From Vibrio neptunius (GTDB taxonomy: Bacteria; Pseudomonadota; Gammaproteobacteria; Enterobacterales; Vibrionaceae): a stretch of DNA of 64,000 nucleotides. Positions 15,466 through 24,728 of the stretch are shown here, piece after piece (position 1 is the stretch's first letter; each line of letters starts with the position of its first letter). A model generated the notes under the pieces. The model was not told the DNA's origin. It was given only the letters and a program-made list of their open reading frames with translations, and did no database searches. The stretch lies in contig CP079860.1 in NCBI GenBank assembly GCA_019339365.1, positions 992,001 through 1,056,000 on the forward strand, read 5' to 3'. The position numbers and the translations under genes were made by a program.

Positions 15466-17544
15466 CTATTTTTCGATAAACAGCAGGGTAATGATCAGCG
15501 AGAGCATGAGTAACAGCGGCCAGTACCATTGTTTGACCCGCAACCCTTGCTCATATTCCAATGCATGAATTTTCATCTCCGTGGTGTACGCAAGCGCACC
15601 GATGGAGGTAAAAATAATCTGCAAGTAAGCGAGGAAATAGAAGTACTCGATAAAGATAACCCCCTGAGCATTCAACTCCTCTCGCAGCGCGACATGGGCA
15701 ATGACCAAGATGAAAAACAGCGAAGCACAATATTGGAGAACAGTGGCAGTGTTAAACCCCCATAAGGCCTGCTGCTTTTCATCTTTGGTCCATAGCAATA
15801 GCATGCAATAGGTGAGAAAACTCACCACCAGCAGTGGCATGATATGGCTGATCAAAGGCCCCGTAATAATCCTCTGTATGACCATGTTGTAATTCAAATT
15901 GACGGTTTGATGCCCATTGTAGAGCTTGTCAGTTTGATAGCTAAAGTAGCTTTGTAGCAGTTTCCAGCTGCCAAAATCGTGTTCCGCCATTCTGATGCCG
16001 GGCAGGTCTTCGGGTCGCATCGAAGGGTAGCTGTCAAACTCCGGAACCAGCATCAGATAGCCTGAGTCTGGCCTCGGGATCATAGTCAGTTCGATCACCT
16101 CACGGTCAAACGGAAAAGACTCGTAATCAAAAGGCTGTTTGATAAGTGCGACAAACTGCCACAGCTGAAACCCTTCATTTTCCCGAATCAGAGACCAAGA
16201 GGTATTGAGCGAGTTGTTGATGTGCAGTGGTGGCTCATCGGTGGCCTGATCTGAGGTGATGATTTTGCCAACGATACTGACCTGATCCGCTTCGACCAAA
16301 TCCAAGGATTCAACGGTTAAGTTAATCTGATGAACGTGATCCGAAGAGGCCTTCTGACCTGCTGGAGATTGGGTTTGCCATGCGAGGTAAGCACTTTCCT
16401 CATTGACTAACAGGGCTTCGCCTTTGCTGAGTGGTTTTGGCGCTAAAGCCTGATACCAAAGTAAAAGCAGGTATGACAACAGGCACAGCGACAACACAGT
16501 AAACAAGCGCCGTAATTTGGCGCGTGACCCATCGGGAAAACGCAATGAAGCCACAAAAATGATGAAACCGGCAATCGCCAGAAACCAAATCAGATCATGG
16601 TAGCCCGCATCCGAAGTGGTCGATGCTCTGAGTTCATCGGCATCAATGATCAGCCCAAGCTGCGCATCGAGTCCATCGATATCGCTCAAAACCATCCACT
16701 CCTCACGCCCGGTCACCGGATGAGAAAAGGTCGACAGATCCCCTTTCGTCAGTTGCTCCGAGATAGCAGCGAGAAGAGGGTACTCAGCAGGGTCTAAGCT
16801 GTAGATATCTTTGCCCAGCACCGATTGGTTCGGATACGCCAATATCTGACCCGTACGTGAAATCAACATACCAAAGCCTTGGCTGCCAAGATCGAGATTT
16901 AACACTTGCTTGGTTAAGCTACTGAGCGAGAAGTTGAGAAACACAATACCGTCAAAGCCATTATCCATCTGTCCATCGTAGCTGGACTCAAACGGTACGA
17001 TGAATTCCGCCAACCAGGTGTTGGCATTGGTGCCAAAGTAAGGCTCCATCCACATACTGCCTTTTGCCATCGGTTGATGGAACCAGAAAGTACGAGGGCC
17101 GTTGTTGACTCGGTCTGGCAAGGTGTAGTCATAACGCTCCGAGATCTGCTGGTTGTGGCGATTGTCTCCGTTTTTTTGAAAGTACGGCGAATACAAAGGA
17201 CTGGCAGGATCTGAATAACGGTTTTTGCGAAAGGCGACACCACCGCGATGTGCCCCTTGGGTTGTCATCACGGACTGAGTGATCAAATCGCGCAGTTCCT
17301 GATCATTGCGCTGCCGCTGTTTGAGCGCCGATGCGAGCAGTTCCGTTTTCTCCGACAACTCAGTTAAACGCTTGTTAATCGCCTCAGTGGCGGCGTGGCT
17401 TTGTTCAACCAAGTGATGACGAATATCCGTATCAACCTCGGCGTGCAACTGATAAATAGTAATAGCGATAAAAGCCGCGGCAGACCAGATAAGCGCCGTG
17501 ACCCAACGCAAATGGTAATACTCAAGTTCGGACGGTTTGATCAT
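15466..17544 (-). CDS. dCache sensor fused to pentameric ligand-gated ion channel-like protein
   Basis: A 692-residue membrane protein. Residues 13-32 form a membrane helix, about 35-312 a periplasmic double-Cache-like sensor (repeat pattern with PYF, WLAEFIVPFE, GFDGIVFLNFSL, GREEWMVLSDI), and 317-334 and 346-363 two more helices. From about 400 to 560 lies a beta-rich segment with FDYESFPFD (472-480), matching the Pro-loop of Cys-loop-type channels. Four helices follow (562-585, 598-621, 632-655, 673-690), as in the channel pore. It overlaps the permease gene upstream by four bases. A chemosensory ion channel coupled to its operon is inferred. The fusion is unusual. Confidence 0.75.
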   Translation of the reverse strand: MIKPSELEYYHLRWVTALIWSAAAFIAITIYQLHAEVDTDIRHHLVEQSHAATEAINKRLTELSEKTELLASALKQRQRNDQELRDLITQSVMTTQGAHRGGVAFRKNRYSDPASPLYSPYFQKNGDNRHNQQISERYDYTLPDRVNNGPRTFWFHQPMAKGSMWMEPYFGTNANTWLAEFIVPFESSYDGQMDNGFDGIVFLNFSLSSLTKQVLNLDLGSQGFGMLISRTGQILAYPNQSVLGKDIYSLDPAEYPLLAAISEQLTKGDLSTFSHPVTGREEWMVLSDIDGLDAQLGLIIDADELRASTTSDAGYHDLIWFLAIAGFIIFVASLRFPDGSRAKLRRLFTVLSLCLLSYLLLLWYQALAPKPLSKGEALLVNEESAYLAWQTQSPAGQKASSDHVHQINLTVESLDLVEADQVSIVGKIITSDQATDEPPLHINNSLNTSWSLIRENEGFQLWQFVALIKQPFDYESFPFDREVIELTMIPRPDSGYLMLVPEFDSYPSMRPEDLPGIRMAEHDFGSWKLLQSYFSYQTDKLYNGHQTVNLNYNMVIQRIITGPLISHIMPLLVVSFLTYCMLLLWTKDEKQQALWGFNTATVLQYCASLFFILVIAHVALREELNAQGVIFIEYFYFLAYLQIIFTSIGALAYTTEMKIHALEYEQGLRVKQWYWPLLLMLSLIITLLFIEK

Positions 17545-18164
17545 GATTCGTCTCCCGCGTTAATAGGGGGCTGTTGGCGCTTTTCCGCGAGTGTGATAAA
17601 GGTTTTCAAAAAGCTCTGACACAAAGCGCCGCTGACGATGAAAAAGCAAGCCACCATGGTGTAAATCGGCAATATTGCGTCGGCTTGACCTGAAGACGCG
17701 ATGTAAGCGTTGGCGGTGGCGAGTATTTCGTCGACACCAATCGCCGATGCCGTCGTCGACGCCATTAGGATCACCAGAAAAAACTGATTCACCGCCGATA
17801 GCGAGAAGGACTGACCCTTGTGGCGTTTTTGTGTCGCCAAATCACAGCTGTAACCCATCACGGGGATCGCCAGAGCAATAATCGCTTTACCCAAAGCCGG
17901 GACATGCATTTCAAAGCCCATCATTTCCCAGCGTGAGGGGACGATCAGCGCAAGATAAAACAGCATGACGAAACTGGGCACATTACACAGCAACGACTGA
18001 GCCCCTTTCGCCAGCCACTTGATAGGTGCCTGAGTGTGATTGGTTCCGCGACTGAGCAGAGAGCCGACAGGAAAACCTATCGTCATCGCCGAGATAGCAA
18101 TAAGAATATTCAGGCTGAAGGAGTAGGTGAGCGACAGCCATAACGTCATATCCGATAGAATCAT
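17541..18164 (-). CDS. ABC-type amino acid permease-like membrane protein
   Basis: A 207-residue protein with about five membrane helices in the order of a polar amino acid ABC permease (His/Glu/Gln type). It overlaps both neighbours by four bases (ATGA type) and has AAAGGAG upstream. The EAA loop that docks the ATPase is not clear, and no ATP-binding subunit is encoded in the operon. It pairs with the SBP-permease protein upstream. Either it uses an ATPase encoded elsewhere or it has lost transport activity and serves in sensing. Confidence 0.7.
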   Translation of the reverse strand: MILSDMTLWLSLTYSFSLNILIAISAMTIGFPVGSLLSRGTNHTQAPIKWLAKGAQSLLCNVPSFVMLFYLALIVPSRWEMMGFEMHVPALGKAIIALAIPVMGYSCDLATQKRHKGQSFSLSAVNQFFLVILMASTTASAIGVDEILATANAYIASSGQADAILPIYTMVACFFIVSGALCQSFLKTFITLAEKRQQPPINAGDES

Positions 18165-19720
18165 TGCAACGCTCCTTTGTTGTTGATGTCGGGCGATGCT
18201 TGTCGTTGGAGAAAATCGGAATAGCGAGTGAAAAGCTTGCCGACCAGATAGGCAAACAGCAGCACCTCAAGATAATAAAACACAGCCAAAAGTGTCATCA
18301 GCAAAACAGGGTAACCCGAGCTGGAGACCAAGGTGTTGACCACCAGAACCGCATTGGGTGAAGCGATGACACTTGCCATACCGGCGGCTTTGGCAAGATT
18401 GACCAAGTTAGCTTTCACCCCGGCACTGTGATGAAGATAGCGCTGAGTTAAGCCAAGCCGTGACGTCGCATCGGCGGTCACTAGGTTGTTGATGCCGGAG
18501 GCGGTGTATAGCGCCAACACCAACCAAGCAACACTGGCCCCGCTTAGTAGCCAGTGTTGGCCGTGTTCGTTCCAGAAAGACAACGCACCGAAGTAAATCA
18601 GGTAAAGCATCAAAATAGGCGGAATCGAGCTTTGCAGGTGAGTGAGAAAAGCGACGGGCTTGGCGATCCAGCGTTTGGCACTGATGGTCATTTGCGTAAA
18701 CCCCAAAGCCAACGCGATGGCGGTTAAGATCGAAACCACAGTGAATAGTGCGGTGTGGAGCATAGACTGAATAAGCCGCTCAGTATCGAACTGGTCAAAC
18801 GGCCAAAACTGTTTATCACCTTGTTGCCCTAGCGAAATGACACTATCAAAGCAGAGTTTTTTCTTTGTTACCTGATCGCCATCCGCCTGACACACCAAAT
18901 CGCCGTTCTCATCCACGGTGTTCCAGTTTTTGTGTTGCTGCGCGAGGTAGTCTTGTTCTGGTAGCTGCCATTGTTGGGCGAGACTCTTCAAGCGGCCGTC
19001 TCTGATACGGCTTGCCATAAAGCGTGACAACCAGTGTGCGAGAGACTGCGACGCCGTATCTTTGCGAGTCACCATCGACCAGTGGATTGGCATGATGGTT
19101 TCGACATCAACACGATAGTCACGCCACTCTTTCTGCTTCGATAAGTGGAACAAAATGCCACTGTCGTAGGCCCATGCCTGACATTTGTTGGTCAAAAGTG
19201 CCAGTTTTGCATCTCGGTTGCTCATCAGAATAATGGGTTTGATGCGATAATTCTGGACCAGAGACTTATTAAAATACGCCCCAGCGGTCAGGCAGACCGG
19301 CTGGCCGATCAAGTCTGTCCATTTTTCGACGCGGTTTGACTTGTGGGTCAGTGCGGTGACGCCACTGCGGAAATAGTGAGGCGTGATCATACGCACGCGC
19401 TGGCGACGTTGCATCGAGTCACCAACCGTGGCAATCAACATATCGACTTGCCCTTCATTAAGCTTTTGAAAACGGTTGGCACTCGTGACGGTTTTGAATT
19501 CCACCTCAACATTGAGCGCATCACCGATCATGTGGGCTAAGTCGGGTTCAAATCCAGCCGGTTGGTTACTGCTGTCGAGCATTCCCCAAGGTGGATAATC
19601 GGCTTTGACGCCAATCACAATCCGCTCAGATTGTTTAATTTTGCTCAGTAGATCTTGCGCCTGAGCATGGAACGCCAGCAGCAAGCAACCACCCATGACG
19701 AGAGGAAGGAAACGCATCAT
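18161..19720 (-). CDS. substrate-binding protein fused to amino acid ABC permease
   Basis: A 519-residue protein starting at ATG 19720 behind AGGAGG. Residues 1-22 are a signal peptide and about 30-250 a family 3 solute-binding domain (IVIGVKADYPPWGM, GFEPDLAHMIGDAL, DMLIATVGDSMQRR). A linker with two cysteines (about 275-290) is followed by a permease domain with about five helices. Such fusions occur in amino acid uptake systems. It overlaps the methyltransferase stop by four bases and the next permease by four. The EAA motif is not obvious. The ligand is probably an amino acid or polar amine. Confidence 0.8.
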   Translation of the reverse strand: MMRFLPLVMGGCLLLAFHAQAQDLLSKIKQSERIVIGVKADYPPWGMLDSSNQPAGFEPDLAHMIGDALNVEVEFKTVTSANRFQKLNEGQVDMLIATVGDSMQRRQRVRMITPHYFRSGVTALTHKSNRVEKWTDLIGQPVCLTAGAYFNKSLVQNYRIKPIILMSNRDAKLALLTNKCQAWAYDSGILFHLSKQKEWRDYRVDVETIMPIHWSMVTRKDTASQSLAHWLSRFMASRIRDGRLKSLAQQWQLPEQDYLAQQHKNWNTVDENGDLVCQADGDQVTKKKLCFDSVISLGQQGDKQFWPFDQFDTERLIQSMLHTALFTVVSILTAIALALGFTQMTISAKRWIAKPVAFLTHLQSSIPPILMLYLIYFGALSFWNEHGQHWLLSGASVAWLVLALYTASGINNLVTADATSRLGLTQRYLHHSAGVKANLVNLAKAAGMASVIASPNAVLVVNTLVSSSGYPVLLMTLLAVFYYLEVLLFAYLVGKLFTRYSDFLQRQASPDINNKGALQ

Positions 19721-20502
19721 GCCCGCCTCCTTGCGACCACCAATAAACCGTATCCCAGCGAAGCGGGCAGGAGATTGCATAACAGATTATCTAGCAACGC
19801 CATCACAGAATTCTGGATCACAAAACGCTCTGGGAAAATACTTTCAGCGGTGACTTTCTCGACGTCAAACCCGGCTTCAATCAGCTCTGCCCTGATCTCA
19901 TTTACAGTGTAAAGATGATAAAAAAGAGGGATTTTCCGACCGGATTGATAGCGATGATATTGAATATCGCCGGGCAAGTTTTGTTGCTTTCTCTGCCGCC
20001 ATTGCAGAGTGAGGAAACGCCGACGCCGATTAGGCACAGATAAGATCAGTGAACCATCTTGGTCCAGTTGTTTGTGGAACCATTTGAGTAACTTAACCCG
20101 TTCTTTCTGCTCTCGGATGTGGCTCATCACACCAAAAAGTAGCATACCTAATTGCACCGCCCCATTGCGATCTTTCAGGTGTTGTTCAAGGTGATGCTGG
20201 TCACTGAACCAATCGGCGCGTTCAGAGAATGGTTGTGTTACCTGCTTGGCTTGTTGGACTGCTATGTCACTGATATCAAAGCCATAGAGATGTAAATTGG
20301 TCTGTTTCAGTATCGGATAACTGTAGCGCCCGTTTCCGCACCCATAGTCCAGCGCTAACGAATCCTGACCGAGAAATTGCGCGTGCTGAAAGAGGGTATT
20401 AAGGACTCGAATATTGGCTTTTGGATAGCGAGCCTGATAGAGGCCGATGCGATAATAATCATCATAAGATTGGGCGATGGTTGTGGCTTGGACATTGTTC
20501 AT
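19717..20502 (-). CDS. class I SAM-dependent methyltransferase
   Basis: A 261-residue protein from ATG 20502 behind AAGGAG. The frame runs further to 20712 without a site. Motif I is LALDYGCGNGRY (residues about 50-60), followed by an acidic motif II region (YGFDISDIAV), and a later hydrophobic strand SLILSVPNRRR. The middle and end resemble small-molecule methyltransferases. It is the second gene of the minus operon and overlaps the SBP-permease start by four bases. The substrate is not evident. Confidence 0.8.
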   Translation of the reverse strand: MNNVQATTIAQSYDDYYRIGLYQARYPKANIRVLNTLFQHAQFLGQDSLALDYGCGNGRYSYPILKQTNLHLYGFDISDIAVQQAKQVTQPFSERADWFSDQHHLEQHLKDRNGAVQLGMLLFGVMSHIREQKERVKLLKWFHKQLDQDGSLILSVPNRRRRFLTLQWRQRKQQNLPGDIQYHRYQSGRKIPLFYHLYTVNEIRAELIEAGFDVEKVTAESIFPERFVIQNSVMALLDNLLCNLLPASLGYGLLVVARRRA

Positions 20503-20560
20503 GAATAGACTCCTTTCTTCGCCTGAATGAATGTTGCGCAGGTTGCCCTGCGCAAGCCGC

Positions 20561-21451
20561 TTAAGCTGAATGAGTCTGGTAGGCGGACTCCAGTCTTTCG
20601 TCGTAACGGTTTTCCGCATAGCCGGGGCCATTGTAGTGGCGGGCAAACGTCGGCCAGTCGAGCGCTTGTATCGCTTGGTGCAGCTTAGCGTTGGATTTAA
20701 TGAAATGAACAAAGGCCATCAGGTGATGGCGCTCCGCAAAGAACATGTCACGCACGAAGCTTTCCACATCGTCGTAGCCGGCGGCCTTGTGGTTAAAACC
20801 CATGATCTGGTAACGGCCGAACGACGCGGATTTCAGTGCGGCGGTTCTATCGAGATCCATGGCTTGCTTGAGGCGGTCATACTCTTTTTCCCCGCCCACA
20901 TAGAGTGAGCGATCCCATTTGGGAGATGAGATATTGGGGTGTGAATCATCAAATTGATGCTGGCTGTATTTGGAGAACTGGTGCGCTTCAAACAAGATGC
21001 AAGGTAAGCCAGATTCAAAGAAACCACTGCCTGCAGATTCAACATCTGAGACGGCTTTAATCGCCGCAACTTCACAGCCCAGGGCATCGGCGGCGTCATG
21101 GTAGTCATCGTCAGTTAACCCTTTGATAGGTTCAATCGCGGGTAAGAACAAGGAACTCAGTGTGCTTTGACCTGCGCCCAGCGCTTTGTTGAGCGAACGG
21201 TGGCTCTTGCCGTTGGCATCAATGCGGCTATCTGGGTGATGAAAACCGAGTATCGTTTTCTGCATAGCGGCGATCGCCTGACAGGTTGGCGATGGTCCGA
21301 GATCTGAGCGGATGATGCCATCTTCTGCCAATGGGGCGGTGAGGCCAATTTTGTCACTGATCTGGTTGAGGGCTTTTTGCACATTGAGTACATCATCGGG
21401 TGTGTTGTCTGCGCCAATGCCAACCGACGAGGATAAGGTGAGTGCTTTCAT
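20561..21451 (-). CDS. N-acetylmuramidase (DUF3380) with peptidoglycan-binding N-terminus
   Basis: A 296-residue cell wall hydrolase starting at ATG 21451 (GGAG six bases upstream; the ATG at 21463 lies inside that site). Residues about 15-90 form a peptidoglycan-binding-like helical domain. About 110-296 is an N-acetylmuramidase domain of the phage-endolysin type, with the catalytic-region VSDVESAGSGF, ILFEAHQFS and ASFGRYQIMG motifs and the closing FARHYNGPGYA. No signal peptide is seen, so it needs a holin, another exporter or lysis. It heads the minus run that includes the channel operon. Confidence 0.85.
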   Translation of the reverse strand: MKALTLSSSVGIGADNTPDDVLNVQKALNQISDKIGLTAPLAEDGIIRSDLGPSPTCQAIAAMQKTILGFHHPDSRIDANGKSHRSLNKALGAGQSTLSSLFLPAIEPIKGLTDDDYHDAADALGCEVAAIKAVSDVESAGSGFFESGLPCILFEAHQFSKYSQHQFDDSHPNISSPKWDRSLYVGGEKEYDRLKQAMDLDRTAALKSASFGRYQIMGFNHKAAGYDDVESFVRDMFFAERHHLMAFVHFIKSNAKLHQAIQALDWPTFARHYNGPGYAENRYDERLESAYQTHSA

Positions 21452-21706
21452 GTTTGACTCCATCTATTTTGGTTTGATTGATCCCTACAAACGCTACTGG
21501 AATCGGGGGGCATTAATTGGGCAGAGTCAGGGAATTTTCGGTGCGACCGACGAACAAAGGAGTGAACCAGCCAAAGTCAACATTGGGTCAGAATTGAACC
21601 CCAGTGTGAAGTTATCGATTTGGATCTCAAATATGAACACCCAATGGTGCTATGTTTGTATAAAAATTAACCACTCAAATCCACCAAGATCAGCAAAGGG
21701 GTTGTT

Positions 21707-21952
21707 ATGCTAGGTGAAGATCACTCTCTATTAAGCGAATTCCCGCAATACAAAGACACCATTCGTGCATTGGCCAAAATGGATGACAATTTTCTCTCCG
21801 AGATGAAGTCCTATGACTCGCTGGATAAAGAAATCCGCAAGCTAGAACTGATGGACTCACCACTCAGCGATGAAGAAATGCATAAGATGAAACATGACCG
21901 TGCGGTGATGAAAGATGACTTGCATAAACGTCTGGTAAGCGCGCATCAGTAA
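21707..21952 (+). CDS. YdcH-like DUF465 protein
   Basis: An 81-residue cytoplasmic protein, all helix, with the DUF465 pattern DxxLDKEIRKLE then LKKRRLxLKDEL-like DRAVMKDDLHKRL. The length is normal for the family. Its role is unknown. It has its own terminator directly downstream. Confidence 0.85.
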   Translation: MLGEDHSLLSEFPQYKDTIRALAKMDDNFLSEMKSYDSLDKEIRKLELMDSPLSDEEMHKMKHDRAVMKDDLHKRLVSAHQ

Positions 21953-21971
21953 GTGGCTACCGCTTGATGCT

Positions 21972-21994
21972 AGGGCGCGCGGTCGCCCTTTTTT
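21972..21994 (+). terminator. intrinsic terminator
   Basis: AGGGCG (21972-21977) pairs with CGCCCT (21984-21989) and six T follow. It closes the YdcH-like gene. Confidence 0.85.
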
Positions 21995-22098
21995 ATGCGC
22001 GTCAATCAGCGCTTTGGGTTTGTTTAGGCTCTATTAGCTTTTGATATTTAGCTAGTTGATAGACACCAATTTTGCACTAGGCCTCACAATAGTCAGCT

Positions 22099-22124
22099 AA
22101 CCGCCAACCATGATGCGGTTTTTT
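22099..22124 (+). terminator. second terminator without an obvious gene
   Basis: AACCGC (22099-22104) pairs with GCGGTT (22115-22120), followed by TTTT. No ORF fits between it and the terminator at 21994, so it may end a small RNA or act as a back-up stop. Confidence 0.5.
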
Positions 22125-22207
22125 CGCTACATTAGAGCCCAAAGCATAATTAATGGTAAAACCAACTTATGGTTGTTGAGTTTGCCCAGCAAAATTGAGA
22201 GTACCCT

Positions 22208-22930
22208 ATGATCACAGGCCATCGTGGTGCGGCGTCGTTAGCACCAGAGAACACTTTGGTGAGCATTGAATACGCCGCCAAGTCAGGGGCGTTATGGGTA
22301 GAAATCGACACCCAACTGAGCGCCGACAACATTCCGGTTATCATTCACGATCAGACGGTTGATCGCTGTACCAATGGCAAAGGTAAGGTGTCACAGCTCG
22401 ATGCCAAGGCGCTTAAAGCACTCGATGCGGGCAGCTGGTTCGGCCCACAGTTTGCGGGCATAACCATTCCAACACTCGAAGAGGCATTAGACAAATGTGC
22501 CGAACTCGGGCTAACACTCAACCTTGAGTTAAAAACCTACAATGACAAAACCATGGACACCTTAATAGAGCAAGTGGTTAAGGTGGTCAAGCAGAAAAAC
22601 TACCCCTTGGACAAACTGCTTTTATCTAGCTTCAGCAAAGAGGCTCTGGCGATTTGCCAAGCGCTGATCCCACAGGTAAAACGCGGATTCATCTGTGAAG
22701 TGTGGAATGATTTTAGCTTAGAGTCGTTGCAAGACTTGGGTTTGTTCAGCATCCATATCGATCACCACATTTTGGATGCCAAGATAGCCAAGGTGATTAA
22801 ACATGCTGGCTTGGTATTACATATCTGGACTTTGAACGCACCCGAACAAGCACAAGCCTTTTATGATTTGGGGGTGGATTACATCATCACAGATAAGCCA
22901 AACCAATTCTCGTCGCCATCAGAGCAGTAA
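22208..22930 (+). CDS. ugpQ: glycerophosphodiester phosphodiesterase
   Basis: A 240-residue cytoplasmic GDPD that hydrolyses glycerophosphodiesters to glycerol-3-phosphate and an alcohol. The active-site blocks are visible: HRGAASLAPENT (catalytic His at about 5 with Arg and Glu), VEIDTQLS (metal Glu/Asp), IIHDQTVDR (catalytic His), NLELKTY and a late DYIITDKP. Length and absence of a signal peptide match UgpQ, not GlpQ. A GAGAG site precedes it. It stands alone. Confidence 0.9.
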   Translation: MITGHRGAASLAPENTLVSIEYAAKSGALWVEIDTQLSADNIPVIIHDQTVDRCTNGKGKVSQLDAKALKALDAGSWFGPQFAGITIPTLEEALDKCAELGLTLNLELKTYNDKTMDTLIEQVVKVVKQKNYPLDKLLLSSFSKEALAICQALIPQVKRGFICEVWNDFSLESLQDLGLFSIHIDHHILDAKIAKVIKHAGLVLHIWTLNAPEQAQAFYDLGVDYIITDKPNQFSSPSEQ

Positions 22931-23195
22931 GCTAACGCCAACCCGATCCTTACCTAGGATCACTAGGTTAACCACGATCCACTGGCGGGTTGGCTGCCAT
23001 GCTCTACACAACGACCACTCTCTAAAATACTTAGTCAACAAAAAATACACGGCCTTAGTGAGAGGTTGTGCGAAAAATATCAACTTCAGTGATTTTAACT
23101 ATCAAAAAAGGCATTTTCACTAGGCAATTAATTGGATATATGCGTCATTAGTTTTATATCATAGACACTCGATTATCACTAGGTAAGGGTTGACT

Positions 23196-24692
23196 ATGGG
23201 CGTCACTGTTTGCGCAAATGGGCTCAGTGTTATACACAAAGGATCGGGCGGCGAAGCCAATGCAACACTGCCGGATGTGTGTTTAACAACGGTAGGCAAT
23301 GCCGTTGTTCCTATTCCTTATGGCAACAACGCAAAATCGTCGGATCTGGTTGATGGCACCACAACGGTCACCATGGACGGCGGTAACAGCGTTGCGATTA
23401 AGGGCAGTAAATTTTCAAAAAGCACAGGCGATGCTGGTGGCGACAAGAAAGGCGTCGCATCTGGCACCATTGAAGCCGAAGCCAAGTTTATTTCTGCCTC
23501 ACCAACGGTGAGCATGGAAGGCAAAGGCGTTTGTCGTCTGAGTGACCAGATGACCATGAACAAAGCCAACACCATGTGCCTTGGCGGGGCACAAAACCCG
23601 TCGGTCACGGTTACGGAAGATCAAGAAGGCACCTACACGGTCGATTTGGCCCTGTCGTATGCCGATGGTGATCCAGTTCAAGGCGCCAGTTACACGCTGG
23701 TGGATTCAAAGGGCGCAAACTTTACCGGCAACCTTGACAACAAAGGCAAGGCAGCGGTGAGTGGCGTTGCACCGGGTGAGTTTGAGGTGGAATACGGCGA
23801 AGATACTCGCGAGTTCACCCCAAATATGCCCACCAAAGCCAACCCAAGATTCAACCCGATGACAGAACCAAGCCAATTGGTCGACAACGCCAAGCAAGGC
23901 GAGTTGGGCTTTTGGGAAAACGCTTGGCGCAAAACCTCGGGTGTTGCCAGCTGGGTATGGGGGGTGATCCTCGGTGACTTCAACAACAACGCCACCGTTG
24001 AGCAGATCATCGCCAACACCGCCATTACCATGATACCTGTGGTCGACCAAGTCGCCGATTTGCGTGACCTCGCCGCCAACATACTCAAGCTCCTCGATGA
24101 AGACGCAAGAGAAGAGCCCGAAAACTGGCTGATGTTGACCCTCACCCTGATTGGCTGTATCCCATTGTTTGGCAGCGCCATGAAAGGCACCTGTAAAGTG
24201 GTATTAAAGCTGGGTAAAGAGACACCCAAAGACGATTTACTCGCTATTATGCGTGCCCTTGGCAAAGGCGACCCAGAAAAGTTTCTGCGTGAGCTTGACT
24301 GGAGCAGCTACGCCAAACAATGTTCAGAAATCTTGTCAGATGTGATCAAACCTTGTCGAGAAATTGGCCTTGAGCTGGCTTCATCGGCCAACCGCATTGG
24401 CGCCGATACACTGGGTGAGTATTTCCTCGATCTGGTTAGCGAGTTAAAAACCCTCGAGAAACTGGCGGCCGACAATATCGCCAAAGCCACCGATAGCTTT
24501 GACCACTTATTCCAATCGGTGTTAGGCAAGGCTGATGATGTATTCCCTGCCAAGACTTACCACAGTGGTGGTAAAGGCACATCACAAAGCGGCAATAAAA
24601 CCACCAAAGCCAATGAAAAGAAAAAGGGCGCGGGGACATGTAGGATCTGCAACCGTGTTAAGAAGAAAAAGGGCAAAAAAAGCCACCAATAA
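23196..24692 (+). CDS. DUF4150 PAAR-like T6SS effector/tip protein
   Basis: A 498-residue protein. ATG 23196 lies six bases after AAGGG; a TTG at 23190 is also in frame. Residues 1-130 match the DUF4150 PAAR-like domain (ANGLSVIHKGSGG, LPDVC, PYGNNAKSSDL, FSKSTGD, VSMEGKGVCRLSD). That domain caps the VgrG spike of type VI secretion. Residues about 135-200 form a beta-sandwich linker, 240-330 a hydrophobic segment that may translocate, and the end is lysine-rich (RICNRVKKKKGKKSHQ). A toxin domain is not evident, so the cargo is probably the next gene. Confidence 0.85.
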   Translation: MGVTVCANGLSVIHKGSGGEANATLPDVCLTTVGNAVVPIPYGNNAKSSDLVDGTTTVTMDGGNSVAIKGSKFSKSTGDAGGDKKGVASGTIEAEAKFISASPTVSMEGKGVCRLSDQMTMNKANTMCLGGAQNPSVTVTEDQEGTYTVDLALSYADGDPVQGASYTLVDSKGANFTGNLDNKGKAAVSGVAPGEFEVEYGEDTREFTPNMPTKANPRFNPMTEPSQLVDNAKQGELGFWENAWRKTSGVASWVWGVILGDFNNNATVEQIIANTAITMIPVVDQVADLRDLAANILKLLDEDAREEPENWLMLTLTLIGCIPLFGSAMKGTCKVVLKLGKETPKDDLLAIMRALGKGDPEKFLRELDWSSYAKQCSEILSDVIKPCREIGLELASSANRIGADTLGEYFLDLVSELKTLEKLAADNIAKATDSFDHLFQSVLGKADDVFPAKTYHSGGKGTSQSGNKTTKANEKKKGAGTCRICNRVKKKKGKKSHQ

Positions 24693-24728
24693 ACAAGATG
24701 GCAGCTGTGTAGGACATGAGGTGATCTA

